From Dryocola sp032051265 (GTDB lineage Bacteria > Pseudomonadota > Gammaproteobacteria > Enterobacterales > Enterobacteriaceae), in assembly GCA_032051265.1 (NCBI GenBank), contig DAMBYU010000011.1, positions 27,166 to 91,165 of the forward strand: DNA of 64,000 nucleotides, in the 5' to 3' direction. This document shows positions 51,464 through 59,913 of the stretch, in pieces. Position numbers and translations under genes: made by a program. How positions within the stretch are numbered: position 1 is the stretch's first letter; each line of letters opens with the position of its first letter. A model generated the notes under the pieces. It was not told where the DNA came from and searched no databases. It worked only from the letters and a program-made list of their open reading frames with translations.

Positions 51464-52759
51464 TTAAAAGACGATATAGGCCGCCATTAACATAGATATC
51501 AACACTGCAACCATGGCCCAGGGTAAGGTTTTACGCATAATTTCGTTTACGTCCACTTTGGCGAAATCAGACGACCAGACGTTGTGAGTATTGGTCGGAT
51601 CCGACAGTCCTTGCAGAACCGTTGCCGAGCGCAACGCCAGCATTGTGGCAAGGGGAGAAAGACCGCCGCCGAGCATTAAAACGCCCAGACCGCTGCCAAG
51701 GCCAAAGCTGTTCAGCGGGCCGCGATAGAGAGCCAGCGGACTTAGCAAAGAGAAAAACAGAATGTATGTGAGTGGCGAGCCGGGAATAATTGACTCAATC
51801 AGCGGTTTCAACACTATCGTGACCTGTGGAGCGGTTACTGCATTGAGCAGAATGCCAATGCCGACCATAAGACCAATCGCACCTGCGACGTTCTGAATAC
51901 CTTCGACGAGGCTGCTGACCAGCACATGCGTCGGACGTTTTGGCATCGCCAGCAACAAGCAGATAATCAGGCTCAAAACGATGGCCGGTACGACTTCTAT
52001 TTTGAAGGCGAAAATAATCACCACCGGCACCAGCGGGGAGATCAGCGCCAGCGGATTAATCTGCCGACGCTTGCTCAGTTTATCGGCCACCGGCATCGAC
52101 CAGGCTTTACGTACGACGATGTCGCGTTTCACCATCCAGACAACCATAGCGAGGTAAATAACAGCGGCTGGTACGGCAAAGATGGTGGCGTAGCGGGCCA
52201 TATCGGCAATCGGAATACCGTATAAATCATGCATCAGCGCCCAACCGCTGACAGCAAACAGACTACCGAGTGCGTGGCAAGCAAGCAGCACGATGCAGCT
52301 AGTTAGAGGAGAAAGCCCGGCGGTTAGCAGAATAGGAATGATGATGCTGCCAACCAGGATAACCATGCCCAGCCCATCGCTGGAAGAGAAAATTACCGTG
52401 CCGATAACAAAGAAGACGATTGCCATCGTCAACGGCTTATCACCGGAAAGCTCGGCGGCTTTGCGGACCAGCGCTTCAGTAACGCCAACTTTTCTCAATA
52501 CCTCGCCAAACCAGGCACCAAAAATCAACGCGACGATCGTGGCCCCTAAACGCAGAGAACCCTGCGTCAGTACGTTATTGGCAATGGTGAAAGTAGATTT
52601 ATCTTCGCTGAAAACAGGGACACCTGCGACCAGCGGCATCAGAATAGCCATGACGGGCAGCGCGAGGATTGCGGGCATTTTCCGCGTCATCATCAGGCCT
52701 GAAAAGAGCAGGAAGATAATCAGGATCGCGCAGATCCTGGTGATATGTAACATATCCAT
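51464..52759 (-). CDS. Ion-transporter-superfamily permease, substrate unknown
   Basis: The 431-residue protein is very hydrophobic, with about ten to twelve membrane helices. It resembles the GntP/DctM/CitM-type ion transporter superfamily: two related halves, with small-residue loops such as IGTVIFSSSDGLGMVI, SLFAVSGWALMHDL and RGPLNSFGLGSGLGVLMLGGG, and LQGLSDPTNTHNVWSSD near the C-terminus. Such carriers usually take up carboxylates, so an organic acid or cyclic imide substrate is plausible (inference). The ATG at 52759 has GAGGA six bases upstream. It is the second gene of the operon, nine bases after the FAD enzyme and 14 before the HyuA-like gene. Confidence 0.75.
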   Translation of the reverse strand: MDMLHITRICAILIIFLLFSGLMMTRKMPAILALPVMAILMPLVAGVPVFSEDKSTFTIANNVLTQGSLRLGATIVALIFGAWFGEVLRKVGVTEALVRKAAELSGDKPLTMAIVFFVIGTVIFSSSDGLGMVILVGSIIIPILLTAGLSPLTSCIVLLACHALGSLFAVSGWALMHDLYGIPIADMARYATIFAVPAAVIYLAMVVWMVKRDIVVRKAWSMPVADKLSKRRQINPLALISPLVPVVIIFAFKIEVVPAIVLSLIICLLLAMPKRPTHVLVSSLVEGIQNVAGAIGLMVGIGILLNAVTAPQVTIVLKPLIESIIPGSPLTYILFFSLLSPLALYRGPLNSFGLGSGLGVLMLGGGLSPLATMLALRSATVLQGLSDPTNTHNVWSSDFAKVDVNEIMRKTLPWAMVAVLISMLMAAYIVF

Positions 52760-52768
52760 ATGAATTCC

Positions 52769-54115
52769 TCAGAAGTCGAGATAACCCTGTTGCTGACGGA
52801 TGGCATCCTGCAATTCTCTAATGGATACCCGATGCACGCTGATGTTCTGGCTAGCGGCCAGCGCTGCCGCAATCCCACCCGCCTGCCCGATAGCGCCAAC
52901 GGTTGGGGTGGTACGAATTGCCGCCTGTGCTTCGAAGGTGGCCGAAATACAGCGTCCTACGACGATCAAATTATCTGACTCCTCAGCGATCATGGTTCGC
53001 CAGGGAATGCCGTACATACCGCCAAACGGCAGCGTGCCATGTTCGGTACCTTCGCCGTCAGGGCTATGAATATCAATGGGGTAACCTGAAATGGCGATGG
53101 TGTCGTCGAAACGGGTTTGGCTTAGCAGGTCTTCTGCGGTCAGGTGATAGCAGCCTTTGATCTGGCAGGAGCTGCGCACCCCGACCGAAGGGCCAGTTGA
53201 GACAACAACTGCGTTTTCAAAGCCGGGCACTACGCGTTTGACAAATGCTTCAAGCTCTCGGCATTGCTGGCGTCCCACGAATTCGGCGTGGCTCAGGCTC
53301 CAGGGATCGGTGGCATCGTGATCGAGGATTCGGCTCGTGTTAAAAATAAATTCACCGGGGTTATTGGTTTCGAAGAACAGAATGTCTTCCCGTGGAATAG
53401 ATATTTCACCTGCGGCTTTTGCTGCTGCCAACTCCTTAACAAAGCCGTGGCAGGCGAGTCGTTCCGCGTTTCTGACATCCTCTGCCTGATAGTGGTTATT
53501 TAATTCTGAAATATGGTCGAGCATGTATGCGCGCAGCTTTTCACGATCGATATTTCCCATTTTCATGGTCAGCGTCATCGGCTGAGATTTACCGTCAGAT
53601 TCACGACCTTTAATGAGCGGTATGCCTGCTTTGGCTGCCAGCATCGCGTCACCGCTGGCATCAATAAAGAGTCTGGCGCTAAGTGTTATCAACCCTGAAC
53701 GGGTGCAGACGGTGATACTTTCAATAGTGCAATCTGTACGGGTTACCTCGGCCAGAACCGCGTGATAGAGCACCGTGCCGCCAGCCTCCAGCAACATCAA
53801 TTCCAGTTCATGCTTCATTGCTTCGGCGTCGAATGGCGTGTAGGTCGTCGTAAAATGACCGGGGTCGCGTACATGGCCCGGCGATTTGCTCTGCGCTTTT
53901 AATCGTTCGATCAGTTCATCTGTAATACCGCTTATTACCTGTTTTTCACCTGCATGGAAGGTCATCATCGGGTTCACGCCGTTTGTTGTCAGCGACCCGC
54001 CCAGGCAGGCGCTAGCTTCGACTATGGCGGTATGAGCCCCGCTTCTCGCAGCAGCAATAGCGGCAATGCTGCCGGAGAAGCCCCCTCCTACAATCACGAC
54101 ATCAAACTGTTCCAT
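52769..54115 (-). CDS. FAD-dependent oxidoreductase of the FAD_oxidored type
   Basis: The 448-residue flavoprotein has the N-terminal dinucleotide motif VVIVGGGFSGSIAAIAAARS (near residues 6-25), the LFIDASGDAMLAAKAG block and the C-terminal FAD-binding stretch RTTPTVGAIGQAGGIAAALA. This pattern fits the pfam FAD_oxidored family, whose members oxidise various small substrates. Two adjacent ATGs are open; the second (54115) sits six bases after AGGA and is preferred, the first would add one Met. It is the promoter-proximal gene of the operon, next to an operator-like repeat that overlaps its ribosome site. The reaction is unknown. Confidence 0.8.
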   Translation of the reverse strand: MEQFDVVIVGGGFSGSIAAIAAARSGAHTAIVEASACLGGSLTTNGVNPMMTFHAGEKQVISGITDELIERLKAQSKSPGHVRDPGHFTTTYTPFDAEAMKHELELMLLEAGGTVLYHAVLAEVTRTDCTIESITVCTRSGLITLSARLFIDASGDAMLAAKAGIPLIKGRESDGKSQPMTLTMKMGNIDREKLRAYMLDHISELNNHYQAEDVRNAERLACHGFVKELAAAKAAGEISIPREDILFFETNNPGEFIFNTSRILDHDATDPWSLSHAEFVGRQQCRELEAFVKRVVPGFENAVVVSTGPSVGVRSSCQIKGCYHLTAEDLLSQTRFDDTIAISGYPIDIHSPDGEGTEHGTLPFGGMYGIPWRTMIAEESDNLIVVGRCISATFEAQAAIRTTPTVGAIGQAGGIAAALAASQNISVHRVSIRELQDAIRQQQGYLDF

Positions 54116-54125
54116 CATTATTCCT

Positions 54126-54136
54126 TTTAGTAAACA
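54126..54136. promoter_or_regulatory. Operator-like repeat 1 (TTTAGTAAACA)
   Basis: First of three TTTA-N-TAAACA copies in the divergent control region. It lies about ten bases upstream of the oxidoreductase start and overlaps its ribosome-binding region, so a bound repressor there would block expression. Confidence 0.6.
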
Positions 54137-54216
54137 AGATGTGTTGAGAGCATCCTGGGGATAGATTGTGCGGGTGTATAGTGATAATCAGGCTGTATGT
54201 GAACACCATCTATGTT

Positions 54217-54227
54217 TTTATTAAACA
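54217..54227. promoter_or_regulatory. Operator-like repeat 2 (TTTATTAAACA)
   Basis: Second copy of the motif, embedded in the longer palindrome ATGTTT-N5-AAACAT (54212-54228). Its centre is 91 bp from copy 1 and 100 bp from copy 3. Confidence 0.55.
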
Positions 54228-54316
54228 TTTATATTCTTTTGTGATCTTCCATTGATTATCGTCATTCAAGTCGGTGAGATGAGGAAACTTGTTGTTTTGT
54301 GATACCTGTTATTGTG

Positions 54317-54327
54317 TTTAGTAAACA
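54317..54327. promoter_or_regulatory. Operator-like repeat 3 (TTTAGTAAACA)
   Basis: Third copy, at the core of the perfect 13-bp palindrome TGTTTA-G-TAAACA (54315-54327), about 54 bp upstream of the ROK kinase start. The LacI-type protein encoded next door is the natural candidate to bind. Confidence 0.6.
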
Positions 54328-54380
54328 AATAAGCCAATCTGACGAATAGACAAATTGCATGGTGCAACGGAGAAAAACTC

Positions 54381-55274
54381 ATGAGGCTTGGGCTGGATAT
54401 TGGCGGGACTAAAATTGAAACGGTTGTGCTAAGTGAAGTGGGAGAGGTTATTTATCGTGAGCGATGTGTCACCGCGAAACAGAGCTATCGTGCATTTTTC
54501 CAGTCCGTTACTGAAGCTATTCATAAGGCCAGGGAAGTGGTTAAAAAACCGCTGTCGGTAGGCCTGGGGATCCCCGGTGCTGTAGACAGCGATGGGCGTA
54601 TTAAAAATTCCAATATTCTGGTACTTAACAAGCAGCCTTTCGCTCGCGAGCTGGAGGAACAGTTGGGTATGCCAGTCTCAATCACCAACGATGCCAATTG
54701 CTTCACGCTGTCGGAAGCGATAGACGGTAGTGGAAAAGGGTACAGTGTAGTGTTTGGCGTTATTCTTGGTACCGGCTGTGGCGGCGGACTCTGCGTGGAT
54801 AATCGTCTGATTTCCGGGCCTAACGCTTGTGCGGGTGAGTGGGGACATAATGCACTGCCCCGTTATAATGAGCTGCGCGATGGAGAAGCGACTCTTTGCT
54901 ATTGTGGACAGCTTAACTGCATTGAAAGTTTTATTTCAGGTAGTGGCCTTGAGCGCCAGTATTTCAATCACGCTATGCAACATGCTGGTGTTCCGGAAAT
55001 TATGAAACGGGTAGAATCCGGCGAGGCTAATGCTTGCTTACTTTGGGAGCGTTATCGCGATCAGCTTGCACGGGCGCTAGCAGGTATTGTGAATACGCTC
55101 GATCCCGATGTTATCGTGCTCGGCGGCGGAGTATCGAATATCGCTTTACTTTACCCGGACCTACAGGCACGAATGGCAAAGTATGTTTTTGGTCAGCAGT
55201 GCCGCACACCGGTTGTACAAGCCCTTCACGGCGATAGCAGCGGCGTCCGTGGCGCAGCCTGGCTGGGTGCGTAA
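54381..55274 (+). CDS. ROK-family sugar kinase (fructokinase Mak-like)
   Basis: The 297-residue protein is close to E. coli Mak (a fructokinase/mannokinase) across its length. It has the phosphate loop DIGGTK (residues 6-11), catalytic Asp104 in ITNDAN, EWGHN with Glu153 and His156, the zinc motif His156/CYCGQLNC (173-180), and NTLDPDVIVLGGG near 238-250. It has no N-terminal DNA-binding domain, so it is a kinase rather than a ROK repressor. ATG at 54381 has GGAG eight bases upstream. It diverges from the four-gene operon and precedes the LacI-type regulator by 47 bp. The sugar it acts on is not known. Confidence 0.85.
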   Translation: MRLGLDIGGTKIETVVLSEVGEVIYRERCVTAKQSYRAFFQSVTEAIHKAREVVKKPLSVGLGIPGAVDSDGRIKNSNILVLNKQPFARELEEQLGMPVSITNDANCFTLSEAIDGSGKGYSVVFGVILGTGCGGGLCVDNRLISGPNACAGEWGHNALPRYNELRDGEATLCYCGQLNCIESFISGSGLERQYFNHAMQHAGVPEIMKRVESGEANACLLWERYRDQLARALAGIVNTLDPDVIVLGGGVSNIALLYPDLQARMAKYVFGQQCRTPVVQALHGDSSGVRGAAWLGA

Positions 55275-55321
55275 CGGCATCCAGAACCATCTTCATATAT
55301 CAGCATAATAATGAGAGCCAA

Positions 55322-56302
55322 ATGACCAAACCTGTACGAATCAGAGATATTGCCGAGGCCTGTGGCGTATCAGTGGGTGCGGTTTCCCGTGCGTTGAAAG
55401 GGCAGCCTGGGCTGCGTGAAGATACGCGGCTGCGCATTATTTCAGCCGCAGAACAACAGGGTTACGATTTTTCTCGCTTACGCTCCGATAAGCTCAGGCG
55501 CGTACTTTTCTTGCTGCATCGGCAGCATAATATTAGCCGCGCGTTGCCTTTTTATTCACAATTGCTGCTCGGTATTGAGGATGTTTGCCGGGATCAGGGC
55601 ATCGCTTTGAGTTTTCTTTCAATTGGTCCGGGCGACGCTGTGGGTGAACAGATTATGCTGCATCAGCCGGATGCGTTCATTTGCGCCGGATTTTTTGAAC
55701 CCGAGCTGCTGGCACTTCTTCAGCAGATGAAACTGCCGCTGGTGCTGGTTGATCTCTGGGCGCCGGGTCTGCCATGCGTGAACCCGGACAACATGCAAGG
55801 TGGCTACCTTGCCACCAGGCATTTGATCGAGCAAGGGCGGCAGCGTATTGCATTTTTAGCCAGCACACTTTCCCATTACAGTATTCGCCAGCGTGAAAAA
55901 GGCTATCGGCAGGCGCTGTATGAGGCCCGGTTGCTGATGCCGCCCGAATACGAGGCTATCGCGCCACCGCTGCTGGATACAGAGCAGTCTTTAGTTGAAG
56001 CGGTCAATGAGCTCCTTAATTTACCAGAGCCTCCGGATGCGATTTTTGCCTATAACGATGCTGCAGCAATGGTTGTTCTACGCGTGTGCGCTTTAAGAGG
56101 ACTGCGGGTACCGGAAGATATTGCGCTGGTGGGATTTGATGACATTGATGCCGCGGCCTGGTCATTCCCGCCGTTGACGACGGTTGCCGTTGATAAAAAG
56201 CATCTGGGACGTGAGGCGCTGCGTATGCTGCTGGAAGAAAAGCAAAACGATAATTTATTACTACCGGTGCAGTTAGTGGTGCGCAAAAGCTCGGCCAAAT
56301 AA
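55322..56302 (+). CDS. LacI-family transcriptional regulator
   Basis: The 326-residue protein has an N-terminal LacI helix-turn-helix (IRDIAEACGVSVGAVSRAL, residues 7-25) with hinge helix, and a periplasmic-binding-protein-like effector domain with FICAGFFEPELL, DAIFAYNDAAAMVVLRV and LVGFDDIDAAAWSFPPLTTV. It probably controls the neighbouring kinase and the divergent catabolic operon through the repeats at 54126-54327, but this is inference from position. It ends just before the fadA terminator, so it is the right limit of the island. Confidence 0.88.
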   Translation: MTKPVRIRDIAEACGVSVGAVSRALKGQPGLREDTRLRIISAAEQQGYDFSRLRSDKLRRVLFLLHRQHNISRALPFYSQLLLGIEDVCRDQGIALSFLSIGPGDAVGEQIMLHQPDAFICAGFFEPELLALLQQMKLPLVLVDLWAPGLPCVNPDNMQGGYLATRHLIEQGRQRIAFLASTLSHYSIRQREKGYRQALYEARLLMPPEYEAIAPPLLDTEQSLVEAVNELLNLPEPPDAIFAYNDAAAMVVLRVCALRGLRVPEDIALVGFDDIDAAAWSFPPLTTVAVDKKHLGREALRMLLEEKQNDNLLLPVQLVVRKSSAK

Positions 56303-56330
56303 AAAACCCGCCCCTGACAGGCGGGAAAAA
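56302..56330 (-). terminator. fadBA terminator
   Basis: CCCGCC / GGCGGG with a 7-base loop has six T's after it on the minus strand, about 30 bp beyond the fadA stop. The opposite side overlaps the stop codon of the LacI-type gene, so the island has come up to the edge of this core terminator. Confidence 0.8.
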
Positions 56331-56361
56331 CGGCAACTAAACTCAGGCAAAGCTTTTTCGT

Positions 56362-57525
56362 TTAAACGCGTTCTATAACGGTGGCGATCCCCTGACCCAG
56401 CCCGATGCACATGGTGGCGAGGCCAAACTGCGCATCGCGGCGTTCCATCAGGTTGAGCAGCGTGGTGCTGATACGAGCGCCGGAACAGCCTAATGGATGT
56501 CCAAGCGCAATGGCGCCGCCGTTCAGGTTAATTTTCTCGTCGATCTGCTCCATCAGCCCCAGACCTTTAATGCAAGGCAGGATCTGCGCGGCAAAAGCTT
56601 CGTTCATTTCAAACAGGTCAATATCGGCAGGTGTCAGGCCTGCTTTCTTTAACGCCATTTTTGACGCCGGAACCGGGCCGTAACCCATAATCGACGGATC
56701 GCAGCCAACCACCGCCATTGAACGAATGCGGGCGCGGATCTTCAGGCCCAGTTCTTTAGCGCGTGATTCGCTCATCAGCAACATGGCAGCGGCCCCGTCA
56801 GAGAGCGCCGAAGATGTACCCGCCGTGACCGTCCCGTTGACAGGATCGAACGCCGGTTTCAACGAGGCAAGACCTTCAACGGTGGTTTCCGGACGGATGA
56901 CCTCGTCGTAATCAAAGCGCTTCAGTACGCCGTCGGCATCATGGCCGCTGGTGGCGACAATTTCATTTTTGAAATGCCCGGCTTCGGTCGCAGCCCACGC
57001 GCGCTGATGCGAGCGAGCGGCAAACCGATCCTGCATTTCACGGCTAATGCCGTGCATACGCGCCAGCATCTCTGCGGTTAAGCCCATCATCCCGGCAGCT
57101 TTCGCTACGCTGCGGCTAAGTCCCGGATGAAAATCAACGCCGTGGTTCATTGGCACATGGCCCATATGTTCCACGCCGCCAATCAGACAGGCATGCGCGT
57201 CGCCGGTTTGGATCATTCGGGCTGCGTCGTGCAACGCTTGCATGGAAGAACCGCATAAACGGTTCACCGTGACCGCCGGCACAGAATGCGGGATTTCTGC
57301 CAGTAATGCGGCATTGCGCCCAATGTTAAAACCCTGCTCCAGCGTCTGCTGCACGCAGCCCCAGTAGATATCGTCCAGCGAAGCTGCTTCCAGTGCCGGA
57401 TTACGGGACAGGATGCTGCGCATCAGATGAGCAGAAAGATCCTCCGCACGCACATTGCGGAACGCGCCGCCTTTAGAACGGCCCATCGGGGTGCGGATGG
57501 CATCAACAATTACAACCTTTTCCAT
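56362..57525 (-). CDS. fadA: 3-ketoacyl-CoA thiolase FadA
   Basis: FadA is the thiolase of the aerobic beta-oxidation complex; it cleaves 3-ketoacyl-CoA to acetyl-CoA and a shortened acyl-CoA. The ATG at 57525 gives 387 residues as in E. coli, with GAGGAG about five bases upstream. Nucleophile Cys91 lies in VNRLCGSSMQAL; the other active residues are in NEAFAAQ, GGAIALGHPLGCSG and the C-terminal CIGLGQG. It is coupled to fadB, nine bases upstream. Confidence 0.97.
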   Translation of the reverse strand: MEKVVIVDAIRTPMGRSKGGAFRNVRAEDLSAHLMRSILSRNPALEAASLDDIYWGCVQQTLEQGFNIGRNAALLAEIPHSVPAVTVNRLCGSSMQALHDAARMIQTGDAHACLIGGVEHMGHVPMNHGVDFHPGLSRSVAKAAGMMGLTAEMLARMHGISREMQDRFAARSHQRAWAATEAGHFKNEIVATSGHDADGVLKRFDYDEVIRPETTVEGLASLKPAFDPVNGTVTAGTSSALSDGAAAMLLMSESRAKELGLKIRARIRSMAVVGCDPSIMGYGPVPASKMALKKAGLTPADIDLFEMNEAFAAQILPCIKGLGLMEQIDEKINLNGGAIALGHPLGCSGARISTTLLNLMERRDAQFGLATMCIGLGQGIATVIERV

Positions 57526-57534
57526 AATCACTCC

Positions 57535-59724
57535 TCAGGCGTTTTTCAGGTCACTGGCCGGGCGCGCAGGCTCAACCGGGGGATAGTACGGCTCGTTACG
57601 GGAAGCCTTCGCACGCAGGCCATCCGGCACCTGGTAGAGCGGGCCGAGATGTTGGTACTGTTGGGCCATATCGAGATATTTTGCGCAGCCGACAGTGTCT
57701 AACCAGCGGAAGGCGCCGCCGTGGAACGGAGGGAAGCCCAGACCGTATACCAGCGCCATATCCGCTTCTGCCGGGCTGGCAATAACGCCCTCTTCCAGGC
57801 AGCGCACCACTTCATTAACCATCGGGATCATCATGCGGGCGATAATCTCTTGGTCACTGAAGCTGCGGCGCGGTTCACTTACTTCAGCAAGCAGGCCGTC
57901 GGTTGCATCATCCTGCTCTTTACGCGGTTTGCCTTTGCTGTCTTCTTTATAGCGCCAGAAGCCCAGTCCGTTCTTCTGACCAAAACGGTTAGCGTCGAAC
58001 ATGGCGTCAATCGCATCGCGATAATCTTTTTGCATACGCTGCGGGAAACCAGCCGCCATCACCGCCTGAGCATGGTGAGCGGTATCAATGCCCACAACGT
58101 CCAGCAGATAGGCCGGGCCCATCGGCCAGCCAAACTGTTTTTCCATCACTTTATCGATCTGGCGGAAATCCGCGCCATCGCGCATTAACTGGCTGAAACC
58201 CGCGAAGTACGGGAACAGAACGCGATTTACGAAGAACCCAGGGCAGTCATTTACCACGATCGGCGTTTTGCCCATTTTGCTGGCCCAGGCGACAACTTTC
58301 GCGAGGGTCTGCTCAGAGGTTTTTTCGCCGCGAATCACTTCCACCAGCGGCATACGATGCACCGGGTTAAAGAAGTGCATGCCGCAGAAGTTTTCCGGAC
58401 GCTTCAGGCTGTTTGCCAGTTCGCTAATCGGAATGGTCGAGGTGTTTGACGCGATCACCGTATCTTCACGCACCCTATCTTCCACTTCCGCCAGCACGGC
58501 CTTTTTCACTTTCGGATTTTCAACAACGGCTTCAACGACAACGTCAACGCGTTCGAAACCGGCGTAATCAAGTGTGGGATGAATAGCGGCAATCACGCCG
58601 GCCAGTTTCATACCGTCGATTTTGCCGCGCTCAAGCTGCTTGTTGAGCAGTTTGCTGGCCTCGGTGATGCCTAACGCCAGCGACTTCTCGTTAATGTCCT
58701 TCATTAATACCGGTACGCCTTTCCAGGCCGACTGCCAGGCAATCCCGCCGCCCATGATCCCGGCGCCGAGTACGGCAGCCTGTTTCGGGGTTTCGGTATT
58801 TTTGGTCAGTTTTTTCGCCAGGCCTTTAACATACTGGTCGTTCAGGAAAATCCCAACCAGCGCACGGGCCTCATTAGATCGTGCCAGCGGCACAAAACTT
58901 TGGGTCTCAAGCTGTAATGCTTCATCGCGGCCAAGTCTTGCTGCGGCTTCAATGGTTTTTACCGCGGTCATCGGGGCAGGGTAGTGTTTACCTGCGATCT
59001 GCATCACCATGCCTTTGGCGATGGTAAAGCTCATGGTCGCTTCGATTTTGCTTAAGCGTAGCGGCTCAAGTTTTGGCGCACGCTTCGCTTTCCAGTCCAG
59101 ATCGCCGTTGATGGCCTGACGCAATACCGTCAGCGCGCCTTCACGCAGCTTTTCGGTTTTAACCACGCCATCGACCAGGCCAATTTTTTGCGCTTCTGCT
59201 GCGCTAACATCTTTGCCAGCGGTAATAATTTCCAGCGCGCTATCCGCACCGAGCATGCGCGGCAGACGCACTGAACCGCCGAAGCCCGGCATGATGCCCA
59301 GTTTGGTCTCCGGCAAACCAATACGAGCGTCCGGCGATGCCAGGCGATAATCGGTTGCCAGCACGCATTCGCATCCGCCGCCCAGCGCGTAACCGTTTAC
59401 GGCAGCGATGGTTGGGACGGGTAAATCTTCCAGGCGGTTAAAGACGCCGTTGGCAAACTGCAGCCAGTTAGTCAGTTGTTCCGCAGGTACAAGGAACAGC
59501 GACAGGAATTCGGTAATATCAGCCCCGACGATAAATGCCGCTTTGTTTGAGCTGAGCAGCAGTCCTTTCAGACCGGGCTGCTTTTCCAGCATGTCGAGCG
59601 CGTGGCCGAGGCTGGCGACGGTCGCCGTGTCGAGTTTGTTAACCGAACCGGGCGCATCGAACACCAGTTCGGCGATACCATCTTCCAGCCAGTCGAGATG
59701 TAAGGTTTCGCCTTGGTAGAGCAT
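57535..59724 (-). CDS. fadB: Multifunctional beta-oxidation enzyme FadB
   Basis: FadB carries enoyl-CoA hydratase, isomerase and 3-hydroxyacyl-CoA dehydrogenase activities, and pairs with FadA as an alpha2beta2 complex. The 729 residues match E. coli. N-terminal hydratase/isomerase domain with NGYALGGGCECVLATDYRL and LPETKLGIMPGFGG; Rossmann motif AAVLGAGIMGGGIAWQSAW near 315; dehydrogenase with GMHFFNPVHRMPLVEVI and PVVVNDCPGFFVNRVLFPYF split near 500. The promoter region carries a FadR operator. Confidence 0.97.
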   Translation of the reverse strand: MLYQGETLHLDWLEDGIAELVFDAPGSVNKLDTATVASLGHALDMLEKQPGLKGLLLSSNKAAFIVGADITEFLSLFLVPAEQLTNWLQFANGVFNRLEDLPVPTIAAVNGYALGGGCECVLATDYRLASPDARIGLPETKLGIMPGFGGSVRLPRMLGADSALEIITAGKDVSAAEAQKIGLVDGVVKTEKLREGALTVLRQAINGDLDWKAKRAPKLEPLRLSKIEATMSFTIAKGMVMQIAGKHYPAPMTAVKTIEAAARLGRDEALQLETQSFVPLARSNEARALVGIFLNDQYVKGLAKKLTKNTETPKQAAVLGAGIMGGGIAWQSAWKGVPVLMKDINEKSLALGITEASKLLNKQLERGKIDGMKLAGVIAAIHPTLDYAGFERVDVVVEAVVENPKVKKAVLAEVEDRVREDTVIASNTSTIPISELANSLKRPENFCGMHFFNPVHRMPLVEVIRGEKTSEQTLAKVVAWASKMGKTPIVVNDCPGFFVNRVLFPYFAGFSQLMRDGADFRQIDKVMEKQFGWPMGPAYLLDVVGIDTAHHAQAVMAAGFPQRMQKDYRDAIDAMFDANRFGQKNGLGFWRYKEDSKGKPRKEQDDATDGLLAEVSEPRRSFSDQEIIARMMIPMVNEVVRCLEEGVIASPAEADMALVYGLGFPPFHGGAFRWLDTVGCAKYLDMAQQYQHLGPLYQVPDGLRAKASRNEPYYPPVEPARPASDLKNA

Positions 59725-59750
59725 GTCAGTCTCCTGAATCCAGCAATGGG

Positions 59751-59767
59751 ATCTGGTCGTACCAGAT
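59751..59767. promoter_or_regulatory. FadR operator of fadBA
   Basis: ATCTGGTCGTACCAGAT is, on the minus strand, the same 17-bp sequence as the FadR site O_B of E. coli fadB as I remember it. It lies 27 bp before the fadB start, where FadR bound without acyl-CoA represses. Confidence 0.85.
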
Positions 59768-59913
59768 GGAAGGGAGTGTGGAATTGATGTTAATGAAATG
59801 CAAATAAGTCTTTAAATATTTGCAGAGATGATCACAGCTGCCGGAAATAAGCGGGCATGTTGGCCGTGTGCTAAGATGCGTGCCGAACAGGCATAAAAAC
59901 AGAAGGGTAGATT

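Noticed and set aside
48594..56302. Island as a transposon or prophage
   Set aside because: No transposase, integrase, terminal inverted repeat or flanking direct repeat was found at either edge.
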